From Oscillospiraceae bacterium (GTDB taxonomy: Bacteria; Bacillota; Clostridia; Oscillospirales; Ruminococcaceae): DNA of 8,352 bases. Positions 1-7,034 of this stretch are shown here, piece by piece (the stretch's first letter is position 1; each line of letters opens with the position of its first letter). The stretch spans positions 1 through 8,352 of the forward strand of contig JAAVIG010000136.1 in NCBI GenBank assembly GCA_014796735.1. Reading direction: 5' to 3'. A model generated the notes under the pieces. It had not been told where the DNA came from. It worked only from the letters and a program-made list of their open reading frames with translations, and searched no databases. Position numbers and translations under genes: made by a program.

Positions 1-4
1 ATAC

Positions 5-52
5 TAATATCCATTTAAACACAATATAAAATCAAAGTTTAAATGGATATTA
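5..52. repeat. Perfect 16-bp inverted repeat (hairpin A)
   Basis: Positions 5-20 are the exact reverse complement of 37-52, with a 16-nt A-rich loop between them. The stem is AT-rich, with a core TATCCATTTAAA, and neither strand has a run of T directly after it, so it does not look like an ordinary intrinsic terminator. It resembles hairpin B at 63-112 in sequence and geometry and sits at the edge of the window, so more copies could lie to the left. Function unknown: an RNA structure, a protein-binding dyad and a mobile-element relic are all possible. Confidence 0.75.
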
Positions 53-62
53 CACCCAAAGC

Positions 63-112
63 ACTATTATCCAATTAAAACCATTTTTTCAAGTTTTTAA
101 TTGGATAATAGT
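63..112. repeat. Perfect 18-bp inverted repeat (hairpin B)
   Basis: Positions 63-80 are the exact reverse complement of 95-112, with a 14-nt loop containing a T6 run. The core TTATCCAATTAAA matches the hairpin A core ATATCCATTTAAA at 11 of 13 positions, and each stem is perfectly self-complementary despite the differences between them. Its loop region (AAAACC then ATTTTTTC) also resembles the start of the loop of the terminator at 128-165. It lies beyond the terminator of the membrane-protein gene as transcribed from the right. Function unknown. Confidence 0.75.
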
Positions 113-121
113 ATTAATAAC

Positions 122-165
122 AAAAATACCCGTCAAAACCTTATTTTTTCTCGGTTTTGACGGGT
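122..165 (-). terminator. Intrinsic terminator after the membrane-protein gene
   Basis: Positions 128-140 (ACCCGTCAAAACC) pair perfectly with 153-165 around a 12-nt loop, giving a 13-bp stem with a GC-rich base. Read on the minus strand the stem is followed by ATTTTTG (127-121), a usable U-tract, and it begins 36 nt after the stop codon at 201-203. It should end the transcript of the 201-2144 gene. The plus-strand side (166-187) is also T-rich but interrupted, so weak bidirectional activity is possible. Confidence 0.82.
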
Positions 166-200
166 TGCATTTATATTTATTTTTTTAGTTATCTTAAGTA

Positions 201-2144
201 TTATTTTCTCTCAAACCAAATCATAATTAAGCCGTCATTGTCGCTGAACAAAAACGTGTCGGTAATTTCATCGTAATAGATTGAGTAATAAATATTATCT
301 TCAAGCAGTATATGGTTTCTTTCGGTACTGTCGAAATAACAGTTGTATTCCTCTGTGATATCCGCTTCCGCATCTGTTACGATAAGCACGCCGTCAGCCC
401 AAAACGAATATGTGAGCCCTTTCATATAACTGCCGAGCTCTTCGCTGTCAAGATAGTGTTCCTCGCCAACAATCTCCATTTTTACAGGCGCCCAGTCGCC
501 CGCGATAACGCTCATATCAGTTGGATCATTTTCCGCTTCGGTCACTTCGGGGAAATAGGGATAGTCGTTTACATCGTAATCGGGTTCATCATAAGAGGGA
601 TAGAAGTAATTCAAGAGATCATCGAGGAACTGCTCCAGCGCGTCTGATTCCTCAAAATCACCGTTAATAACTGCAATTTTACTTGGGTCGGGTGAGGGTA
701 CAGATTTAAATTCAAGGTCTGAGGGCTCCGAAACAAGTCTAACGGTGCAGATGTTGGGTACGGTAATGTTTATTGCTTTCTTATCGGTCTCCTTTGCGAG
801 ATCGATTTTAACGGAGTAGTCGGTCTGACCGCCTATATCCATGAAATCCGACTGTTGGTTGTTTTTCAGTGTAATGTCAATCGCGCCGCCGAAGCTTTCC
901 TCAGCAAAGGAAAGGCTGTTGTAGGAAGCTTTGACGCTTACCGTTTCGTCGTCTTCGGTTACATCAAGGGAAAGCGTGCCTCTGTGAAGATCGCCCTCGG
1001 CTTCGTCATTATAGGAAAACGTCAGCTCGGACACCTCGTAGCTGTCCGCATCTGTATTCTTAAATCTGAAATAACCGTTTTCGCCGTTTTCTGTGGGAAT
1101 TTGGTACAGGTCAAAGAAAAGCTTTTCATCAATGCCGTAATCCGAAACAACTATTTCTCTGCCGATAACGGTATTGTTCTTTATGTAAACGACCATATCG
1201 AGTGCGCCGTCAGCATCGCCCGTACCGTCAATGCTCTCCTGAAGCGTGTCTGCAAACTCCTTTAAAGCCTCCCGCATTTCATCAACAGTGTCATACTCTC
1301 CTATCCGGCAAAGAAGCTCGGCGGTTTTGGAATTTTCAGCCATATTTTCAACAAACGCTTTGACGATAGTAGCAAGTTGGCTTATGTCAAGATGAATTAC
1401 CGTTCTGTCCGCGGTATAAGTAACATTGCTGACAGTAAATTCAACGTTCCTTTCAACCTCGGGGTCGCCCACGATCTCAAAGTATACCTCGGAGGTCTTT
1501 TCAAAAACCTCTTGCAGGCTTTCCGCGTAATCGGCATAATCTTCGGCAGTTTGAGTGCTGTCGGAGTAATCCTGCATCAGGTAAATATCTGAAATTTCGG
1601 GTAAAAGGATGTAGTTTTGGCTGCCCGCGCGGTCAAGCCACATTTCGGCGTTCAGATTTATATCTTCGCCCAACATTGCTTTGACGATAGCGTAAGCGGC
1701 GGTTTCTCCGCTTGCTGTGTCGATCTCAAGCTTGTATTCCGACAGATCGATTCCCGCAAGGTCGCCCAATGGTGTCGAAAAATCCACCGTCAGCTTTTCT
1801 GAGCCAAGCTGTCCGTAAACAGCGTCCTCTGTTTGCTCCGCCGCGGAAAAAAGCCCGCCGAAGAAATTCTTTTCCGCCTCTTGGTAGGAAACGGGCTTGT
1901 TAAGCATAAGCAAAACAAAAACAACTACTGCCGCGATTATTACCGCCGTCACGGGCAAGATTATCGCAAGGGGGTTAACGCCGCGTTTTTTGGTAACGTA
2001 AACGGGGCTTATGTACTCGGAGCTTTCATAGAAGCCTACCTGACCCGCCGTGTTTTCCGGAAAGTTGTTCTGTAAGCCGTTGTTGTCCGTGATGTCCTGT
2101 GGATTTTCGGGGACTTGGTATTGGTTTTGGTTTAAATCGTTCAT
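201..2144 (-). CDS. Large single-pass membrane protein with acidic extracytoplasmic region, unknown function
   Basis: Encodes 647 residues that I do not recognise as a named family. Residues 1-55 form an Asn/Gln/Pro-rich hydrophilic tail ending in a basic TKKRG. Residues 57-81 are one strongly hydrophobic helix, and the rest is acidic and soluble-looking. This suggests N-in topology with about 565 residues outside the membrane. There is no lipobox and no LPXTG signal, so the helix is probably the anchor. The body has alternating beta-like stretches. An Asp/Tyr/Pro-rich linker (about 504-545) leads to a C-terminal region of about 100 residues starting at GDWAPVKMEIVG, which looks like a small beta-barrel or lipocalin-like fold (inference). 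Only three Cys are present (279, 466, 602). The start is supported by AAAGGA at 2152-2157, 7 nt upstream of the ATG, and by a strong promoter. The gene follows the CPBP pair and ends at a terminator, so it may form its own transcript. A role as a surface or substrate-binding protein is speculative. Confidence 0.9.
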   Translation of the reverse strand: MNDLNQNQYQVPENPQDITDNNGLQNNFPENTAGQVGFYESSEYISPVYVTKKRGVNPLAIILPVTAVIIAAVVVFVLLMLNKPVSYQEAEKNFFGGLFSAAEQTEDAVYGQLGSEKLTVDFSTPLGDLAGIDLSEYKLEIDTASGETAAYAIVKAMLGEDINLNAEMWLDRAGSQNYILLPEISDIYLMQDYSDSTQTAEDYADYAESLQEVFEKTSEVYFEIVGDPEVERNVEFTVSNVTYTADRTVIHLDISQLATIVKAFVENMAENSKTAELLCRIGEYDTVDEMREALKEFADTLQESIDGTGDADGALDMVVYIKNNTVIGREIVVSDYGIDEKLFFDLYQIPTENGENGYFRFKNTDADSYEVSELTFSYNDEAEGDLHRGTLSLDVTEDDETVSVKASYNSLSFAEESFGGAIDITLKNNQQSDFMDIGGQTDYSVKIDLAKETDKKAINITVPNICTVRLVSEPSDLEFKSVPSPDPSKIAVINGDFEESDALEQFLDDLLNYFYPSYDEPDYDVNDYPYFPEVTEAENDPTDMSVIAGDWAPVKMEIVGEEHYLDSEELGSYMKGLTYSFWADGVLIVTDAEADITEEYNCYFDSTERNHILLEDNIYYSIYYDEITDTFLFSDNDGLIMIWFERK

Positions 2145-2192
2145 TTCTTTTTCCTTTACTTATCATATTAGTTTTGGGCTTTTATATATTGT

Positions 2193-2221
2193 ATTATATC
2201 ATATTTTAAAGATAATTGCAA
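2193..2221 (-). promoter_or_regulatory. Sigma-A-type promoter for the large membrane protein gene
   Basis: On the minus strand there is a TTGCAA -35 (2216-2221), a 17-nt spacer and a perfect TATAAT -10 (2193-2198), about 48 nt before the start codon at 2144. The sequence between is AT-rich, with AAAGGA near the ATG. This indicates that the 201-2144 gene can be transcribed apart from the upstream CPBP genes. A 12-bp tandem repeat lies 12 nt upstream of the -35 element. Confidence 0.75.
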
Positions 2222-2232
2222 GGCGTTTGTTT

Positions 2233-2268
2233 AACCGATTATAAAACCGATTATAAAACTAATTTTAA
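2233..2268. repeat. 12-bp tandem repeat upstream of a promoter
   Basis: Two exact copies of AACCGATTATAA (2233-2244 and 2245-2256) are followed by a degenerate third, AACTAATTTTAA (2257-2268, 9 of 12 matching), which overlaps the stop codon of the CPBP gene at 2265-2267. On the minus strand each perfect copy contains TATAAT, but no suitable -35 lies 17 nt before either one. The position just upstream of the 2193-2221 promoter, and a period near one helical turn, would suit a regulator site or an AT-rich upstream activating element (inference). Confidence 0.7.
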
Positions 2269-3305
2269 AATCCTAACGCGCTGAAAACGATACCCTGCAG
2301 ATCTGTCATCATCAGCACTAATCCCACGGCAAAAATATATGAAGCGGGTGATGTAAAAATGATCCTTGCCTTTTCCGCTTTGGAAAGCTGAAAGGCGTAA
2401 TCCGACCTGTGCATGCCCGAGGCTAAAATTATGATAATGGAAGGGATGCCTGCCCAGAAAGCAAAATTCAGGAATATGCCTATTACGTTTTCAATGGCAA
2501 TTGTAGTACTGTTTTCGCCCAGTATCAGAACGGAATAGCTTCCCACCGTTACCAACAGATTGTTGAGGGTGTGCAAGAACATGGTTGGAATGACCGAGCT
2601 TGAATTGACCGCCAAAAGACCGAACAGCAGGCCCACTACAAATGCATAGGGAAACTGGTCGAAATTTCCGTGGGTGAAGCCGAAAAGCAGAGCGGTCGTT
2701 ACTATCGCGAAGCCGTCGCCGTGTTTTCTCAAAGGCTGCAAAAGAAGCTTTCTGAAAATCAGCTCCTCGCATACGGGTGCAACGATCGCCGTGGTAAGTA
2801 TAAGCACGATAAATGTACCCATGCTGCCGTTTTGCGGCAAGGCGCCCGCCATAGCGTCGGGAATCTCGCCTGTGCCGAACAGGTAGTCGAGCACGCTTGC
2901 AATGGCGTTGGAAATGATCGTTGTAAGTGAGCCGACAAAGCACACCGAGAAAAATATAAGGGCTATCGACAGGGCCGGGATATAGGTAGAGTGCTTCTGA
3001 TAGCGGAAGGGCGCTTTCAGATCGTTTCTGAAAAGCAGATATGCCGACAGAGCGGGAATAAGGTAAACGCTTATGTCGTTGATTATCCACTGCACCGCGT
3101 AGTATACCGTGTCGCTTGTGCCCTCGGGCAATAAGCTTAAAAGTATCAAGGCGGGATAAAGAAAAACATAATACATGAAATTATGGGTGATCACCGTGAT
3201 CAAAGCGAAAACCGCAAGCTTGACAAGGGAACGCTTAAGCTCGCGCGCCGGGTCAAACTGAATCGGAGGCTGAGGCTTTTCTACGGGAATATAGCTCGTA
3301 TACAT
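2265..3305 (-). CDS. CPBP family intramembrane glutamic endopeptidase homologue (downstream copy)
   Basis: A 346-residue polytopic membrane protein with about eight hydrophobic helices. It carries all three motifs of the CPBP (Rce1/Abi-like) family in the right order: EExxxR at E180-E181 to R185 (CEELIFR), FxxxH at F208 to H212, and HxxxN at H245 to N249. In Rce1-type enzymes these residues form the active site inside the membrane, so an active protease is plausible; in bacteria the substrates are mostly unknown. The N-terminal 28 residues are hydrophilic and Pro-rich, and a last helix follows about residue 320 and contains LMMTD. The same element ends the upstream protein (3364-4542), so the two are probably diverged tandem paralogues. 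The ribosome site is GAAAGG, about 11 nt before the ATG, rather far, so initiation may be modest. The gap to the upstream gene is 58 nt with no terminator seen, so cotranscription is likely. Confidence 0.93.
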   Translation of the reverse strand: MYTSYIPVEKPQPPIQFDPARELKRSLVKLAVFALITVITHNFMYYVFLYPALILLSLLPEGTSDTVYYAVQWIINDISVYLIPALSAYLLFRNDLKAPFRYQKHSTYIPALSIALIFFSVCFVGSLTTIISNAIASVLDYLFGTGEIPDAMAGALPQNGSMGTFIVLILTTAIVAPVCEELIFRKLLLQPLRKHGDGFAIVTTALLFGFTHGNFDQFPYAFVVGLLFGLLAVNSSSVIPTMFLHTLNNLLVTVGSYSVLILGENSTTIAIENVIGIFLNFAFWAGIPSIIIILASGMHRSDYAFQLSKAEKARIIFTSPASYIFAVGLVLMMTDLQGIVFSALGF

Positions 3306-3363
3306 GGCAGCTTTTACCTTTCGTTTACTTTTAGGGTGCGTTTGGATAAATTTTTACAGGCAA

Positions 3364-4542
3364 TCAACCGACGGCTTTTGCTATGAGATCGGCAATGTAA
3401 TTTTCGCCCATAACGTCGGTCATCAGCAGGATCGAAAGCAGTACGGGCAGAGTAAGGATAAGTATTGCGATCTTCTTTTTGTTGCTTACCTCGCCCCACA
3501 TTTTAGGCAGCTTATATCTTTTGATTTTGGAAAGCTTTTTTATCATTGTTAAAAAGCCGATGAGGGCGGTAAGCAGGACTATTATCATAAATATTGCGTA
3601 GAATGTCAGTATAAGCTGTTCGCCGTCGGTAAGCACCGCGCTTTGATCCATGCTTTTTTTTCGCACCGCGTCGGTGGAGACAAATATCATTATAATGCCG
3701 CTGATGGAATTGAACATTGCGTGAAGCACCGTGTTGCAGAACATGGAATCGGTGGCGTAGGAAATGTAGCCTAAGAGTATTCCCAAAGCAAAGGCGTAGA
3801 AAAACTGCTGAAAATTTCCGTGGAAAATACCGAAGCAAAAGGCGGAAACAAATACCGCCATTCCGCTTCCGTAGGGCTTTAACAGGTTCATTACCGCGCC
3901 TCTGAAAACAAACTCCTCAAAAAGCGGCGCGATCACCACCAACATAATAAACAGCGTAAAGGAGGAAAGGATAGAGGGCGGCGCCAAGCCTAAGCTGTTT
4001 ATGGAGTCGTTTATATTTCCGCCGCCTGTTAAAAGCATTATTATTCCCATAGTAATCAGGTTTATTGTCATTCCCGCGCCGTAAATGGCAGGGAAATTGG
4101 CAAAGGCTCTTTTGCTGTTTTTCGGAACGTGAAAGCCACCCGCTATGTTTTTAAGGCTGTATTTAAGTATTACGGCTCCCAGAATCGATGGTATGATCTG
4201 CAAAAACAGCGCCGAGTATGACAGGCTTAAGGCGTATATTACGTCGATATTTGAGGTTAGGGAGTAGATTACCCTGCTTACTACCGGCGAAATGCCTTGT
4301 GCGATTATTCTGAGCAGCAGAAGCAGAGTAAGATAAAAGCCTAACTTAAAGCAATCGGTTTTGTATCGTACCATCATGTCGGGAGCTTTCGGCAAAGCTT
4401 GGGCATCATTGCCGCCGTCGGCTATGTATAAGCCTTCCGAGGGTATATTTTCGGATATGTTTTCGGCTGCGGTTTCGGATATGCTTTCCGCAGTGTCCGA
4501 TTTGGAAAAGGCTTCGGTGTTTTCGTTTTGATTGAATTCCAT
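3364..4542 (-). CDS. CPBP family intramembrane glutamic endopeptidase homologue (upstream copy)
   Basis: A 392-residue polytopic membrane protein. Residues 1-60 form a polar, acidic, probably cytoplasmic tail with a duplicated 8-residue unit (AESISETA, AENISENI at 18-33). Hydrophobic helices begin near residue 65. The CPBP motifs are intact: EExxxR at E209-E210 to R214 (FEEFVFR), FxxxH at F237 to H241, and HxxxN at H274 to N278. After the core there is a basic loop (about 335-356) and a final helix with LLMTD, similar to the end of the neighbouring CPBP protein. Known family functions include prenyl-protein processing (Rce1) and bacteriocin self-immunity. Nothing here indicates a bacteriocin gene, so the role is open. 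The start is supported by AAAAAGGA with 7 nt spacing. It lies only 20 nt after prs, which strongly suggests translation from the prs transcript. Confidence 0.94.
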   Translation of the reverse strand: MEFNQNENTEAFSKSDTAESISETAAENISENIPSEGLYIADGGNDAQALPKAPDMMVRYKTDCFKLGFYLTLLLLLRIIAQGISPVVSRVIYSLTSNIDVIYALSLSYSALFLQIIPSILGAVILKYSLKNIAGGFHVPKNSKRAFANFPAIYGAGMTINLITMGIIMLLTGGGNINDSINSLGLAPPSILSSFTLFIMLVVIAPLFEEFVFRGAVMNLLKPYGSGMAVFVSAFCFGIFHGNFQQFFYAFALGILLGYISYATDSMFCNTVLHAMFNSISGIIMIFVSTDAVRKKSMDQSAVLTDGEQLILTFYAIFMIIVLLTALIGFLTMIKKLSKIKRYKLPKMWGEVSNKKKIAILILTLPVLLSILLMTDVMGENYIADLIAKAVG

Positions 4543-4562
4543 TTTATTTTCCTTTTTTATTT

Positions 4563-5519
4563 TTAATACAGTATTGAAATGGGTTTGTCGGTGTAAATGC
4601 GGTCGATAGCCTGTGCGAAAAGGTTATGAGTGCCCAGTATCTTTATTTTTTCGATACGCTTTTCCTCGGGCAGCAGTATGGTGTCCAAAAGAACAAGCTC
4701 CTTTATGGGAGAGGCTTCGATCCGCTCAATGGCGGGACCCGACAGCACTCCGTGAGTGGCGCAGGCGTACACCTCTTTGGCTCCGCCTTTTTCGATAACC
4801 GCATTAGCGGCGTTGCACAGCGTACCCGCGGTGTCTACCATATCGTCCACTATAAGAACGGATTTTCCTTTGACGTCTCCGATTATGTTCATCACTTCGC
4901 AGACGTTGGCTTTTTGTCTTCTTTTATCTATTATGGCAAAGCCCACTCCGATCCTTGAGGCAAAGTTCCTCACTCTCGCAACCGATCCTACATCTGGGCT
5001 TAAGCAGACAAGATTTTCTTCTTTCCCCGAAAACAGCTTTTTAAAGTAGGGGGCTAACGCGGAGACACCCTGCAAGTGATCCAAAGGAATATCGAAAAAG
5101 CCTTGTATCTGCGGACTGTGGAGATCCATTGTCAGCACTCTGTCCGCTCCTGCCGTTGTGATAAGATTGGCGGTGAGCTTTGCGGAGATCGGGTCGCGGC
5201 TTTTAGCCTTTCTGTCCTGTCTCGCGTAGCCGTAGTAAGGGATAACGGCGGTAATGCTTGCGGCACTGGCACGCCTTAAGGCGTCTATCATTATAAGCAG
5301 CTCCATAAGGTTATCGTTTACGGGGCACGAGGTGGACTGGATAATGAAAACGTCCGAGCCTCTTACGCTTTCGCTGATAGAGCAGCTTATTTCTCCGTCG
5401 CTGAAAATACCTATCTCGGAGTTGCCTAAGGGGAGTCCCAAATCTTTGGCGATGTCAAGGGCTAAGGGCTTGTTTGAGGAGCAGGAGAAGATTTTGATGC
5501 CTTTGCCGTGAAAAATCAT
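4563..5519 (-). CDS. prs: Ribose-phosphate pyrophosphokinase (PRPP synthetase)
   Basis: Transfers pyrophosphate from ATP to ribose 5-phosphate to make PRPP, the precursor for purines, pyrimidines, NAD, histidine and tryptophan; cytosolic. The 318-residue length is normal for class I enzymes. Visible signatures are FSDGE (39-43), the flexible catalytic loop YYGYARQDRK (95-104), DLHSPQIQGFFDIPLDHL (132-149, with H134), the KRR segment with K199 and R201, and the PRPP-binding loop VDDMVDTAGT (224-233). Two positions depart from the usual pattern: DVGS at 176-179, where family members normally have DxGG, and LDT at 278-280, where VTD/NT is common. Neither is an obvious loss of catalysis. AAAGGA lies 7 nt before the ATG, just after a small hairpin. 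The gene follows glmU by 95 nt, the arrangement seen in Bacillus (gcaD-prs), and precedes a CPBP gene by 20 nt. Confidence 0.98.
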   Translation of the reverse strand: MIFHGKGIKIFSCSSNKPLALDIAKDLGLPLGNSEIGIFSDGEISCSISESVRGSDVFIIQSTSCPVNDNLMELLIMIDALRRASAASITAVIPYYGYARQDRKAKSRDPISAKLTANLITTAGADRVLTMDLHSPQIQGFFDIPLDHLQGVSALAPYFKKLFSGKEENLVCLSPDVGSVARVRNFASRIGVGFAIIDKRRQKANVCEVMNIIGDVKGKSVLIVDDMVDTAGTLCNAANAVIEKGGAKEVYACATHGVLSGPAIERIEASPIKELVLLDTILLPEEKRIEKIKILGTHNLFAQAIDRIYTDKPISILY

Positions 5520-5534
5520 TTGAACGTCCTTTCT

Positions 5535-5594
5535 CTGCTTTCGTAAAAGCAGTAAAAAATTTGGGGTGCTTTTTGAAAAGCGGGGAGCTGCTTT
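5535..5594 (-). promoter_or_regulatory. prs leader with alternative hairpins
   Basis: In the glmU-prs gap, read on the minus strand, AAAGCAG (5594-5588) is followed by a GCTTTTCAAAAAGC hairpin (5581-5568), an ACCCCAAA stretch and a T6 run. Then CTGCTTT (5552-5546), the loop TACG and AAAGCAG (5541-5535) form a 7-bp hairpin just before the prs ribosome site. CTGCTTT can pair with either AAAGCAG copy, so the structures exclude each other. This could be an attenuator or a translational control leader, or simply a weak internal terminator. The base-pairing is seen; the regulation is inference. Confidence 0.4.
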
Positions 5595-5614
5595 GGGGTT
5601 TGTAGATTGAAGTA

Positions 5615-6997
5615 TTATTTCCTTTTTCTTAATTTATTTTTTTCCCAGTTTTGCACTACCTTTGCGTCGGCTCTCTCCAACACTAAGGAATTGGGAGGTA
5701 CATTTTTGGTTATGGTGGAGCCTGCACCTGTTGCAGCGTTTTCGCCCACCTCTACGGGTGCTATCAGATTTGTATTGCAGCCGATAAAGGCGTTGTCGCC
5801 TATCTTTGTGCGGAATTTCTGTATTCCGTCGTAGTTGGCGGTAACACAGCCGCAGCCGAAGTTTACACCCTCGCCTACGTCGCTGTCGCCTATATAGGTG
5901 AGGTGCGCTGCCGAGGTTCTGTCGCCGATATTGGAATTTTTTACCTCCACAAAGTCGCCTATTTTAACGCCTTTTCCTATATGGGAATTGGGGCGGAGCT
6001 GGGAGAAAGGTCCTATGGTTGCGCCGCTTTCCACCTTGCTTTGATATGCCTGAACGTTATTTAATACAACGAAGTCGCCTATCTCGGTGTTTTCGATAAG
6101 GCTGTTGGGTCCTATTTCGCAGCCGCAGCCGATCTTGCATTTTCCTCTTATTATGGTGTTGGGCAGAATAACGGTGTCCTGTCCTATTTCAACGTCCGTT
6201 CCGATGATTATTCCGTCGGTGCAGGGAAATTCCACGCCTTTTTGGAGAAGATCGCCTATTACCGCCATTCTCGCGAAGTAGTTCAGGCTGTATAAGTCGT
6301 TCCTGGTGTTTGCGCCCAAGACTACCGCCTTGTGAGTTGCGGTGCATACGGCGGCGCGGTGTCCCGCTTCTTTTATAAGGGCTATGGCGTCGGTAAGGTA
6401 GTATTCCTTTGAGGCGTTGCTGTCGGAAAGCTTGGGGAGCGCTTCAAGCAAGGCCTTGCTGTTGAACCAATAGGCCCCCGAGTTTATTTCTCTTATATGC
6501 TGTTCGGCTACGGTGGCGTCCTTTTGCTCCACTATCTTAAGCAGATCGCCCTTTTCGTCTCTCACTATCCTGCCGTAGCCGAAGGGGTTATCGGGAGAAG
6601 CGGCAATGACCGTAACGCCGCAATTGCCTTCCAAGTGCATTTTCAGCGCGCAGCGCATTGTTTCGTCGTCCATAAAGGGGGCGTCGCCGCAGAGGATAAG
6701 CACGTTTTCGCTGTTTTTCAGCGTTTGCTCCGCCTGCATTACGGCGTGACCCGTGCCTAAGCGGACGGTTTGTCTTGCTATGCTGTACTGTCTGCCTCTT
6801 GTGTTAAGGTAGTTCTGGATCTTGGTTTCTCCGTTGCCCACTACAACGCAGATCTCTTCGGGGGAAAGCTTTTCGGCACTGTCCAGCACCCAGCCTATCA
6901 TCGGCTTGAAAAGTACTTCCATAAGCACTTTCGGCTTAGCCGAGTTCATTCTTTTTCCGTCTCCCGCCGCAAGGACGATACAAGCTGTTTTGTTCAT
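5615..6997 (-). CDS. glmU: Bifunctional GlmU: GlcNAc-1-P uridyltransferase / glucosamine-1-P acetyltransferase
   Basis: Makes UDP-GlcNAc for peptidoglycan and wall polymers: the C-terminal domain acetylates glucosamine-1-P from acetyl-CoA, and the N-terminal domain joins the product to UTP. Length is 460 residues, normal for the family. The N-terminal pyrophosphorylase signature is LAAGDGKRM with PKVL (9-17, 22-25), followed by Q76, GTGHA (81-85), the metal-binding Asp in CGDAP (D105), YGRI (141-144), E157, N172 and N230. The C-terminal left-handed beta-helix shows hexapeptide repeats from about 262, with R335, K353, the catalytic base H365 in AHLTYIGD, Y368, N379 and TANYDG (387-391). All expected active-site residues are therefore present. 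The start has AAAGG 9 nt upstream. No glmS-type ribozyme is seen upstream. A probable promoter lies at 7035-7063, and prs follows 95 nt downstream, as in other Firmicutes. Confidence 0.98.
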   Translation of the reverse strand: MNKTACIVLAAGDGKRMNSAKPKVLMEVLFKPMIGWVLDSAEKLSPEEICVVVGNGETKIQNYLNTRGRQYSIARQTVRLGTGHAVMQAEQTLKNSENVLILCGDAPFMDDETMRCALKMHLEGNCGVTVIAASPDNPFGYGRIVRDEKGDLLKIVEQKDATVAEQHIREINSGAYWFNSKALLEALPKLSDSNASKEYYLTDAIALIKEAGHRAAVCTATHKAVVLGANTRNDLYSLNYFARMAVIGDLLQKGVEFPCTDGIIIGTDVEIGQDTVILPNTIIRGKCKIGCGCEIGPNSLIENTEIGDFVVLNNVQAYQSKVESGATIGPFSQLRPNSHIGKGVKIGDFVEVKNSNIGDRTSAAHLTYIGDSDVGEGVNFGCGCVTANYDGIQKFRTKIGDNAFIGCNTNLIAPVEVGENAATGAGSTITKNVPPNSLVLERADAKVVQNWEKNKLRKRK

Positions 6998-7034
6998 AAC
7001 TGCCGACCTTTCTTTAGTTTAATATACTGTTATT

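Noticed and set aside
2491..3090. Minus-strand open frame of 199 codons inside the CPBP gene
   Set aside because: Arg/His-rich shadow translation of another frame; the in-frame CPBP protein has all three family motifs.
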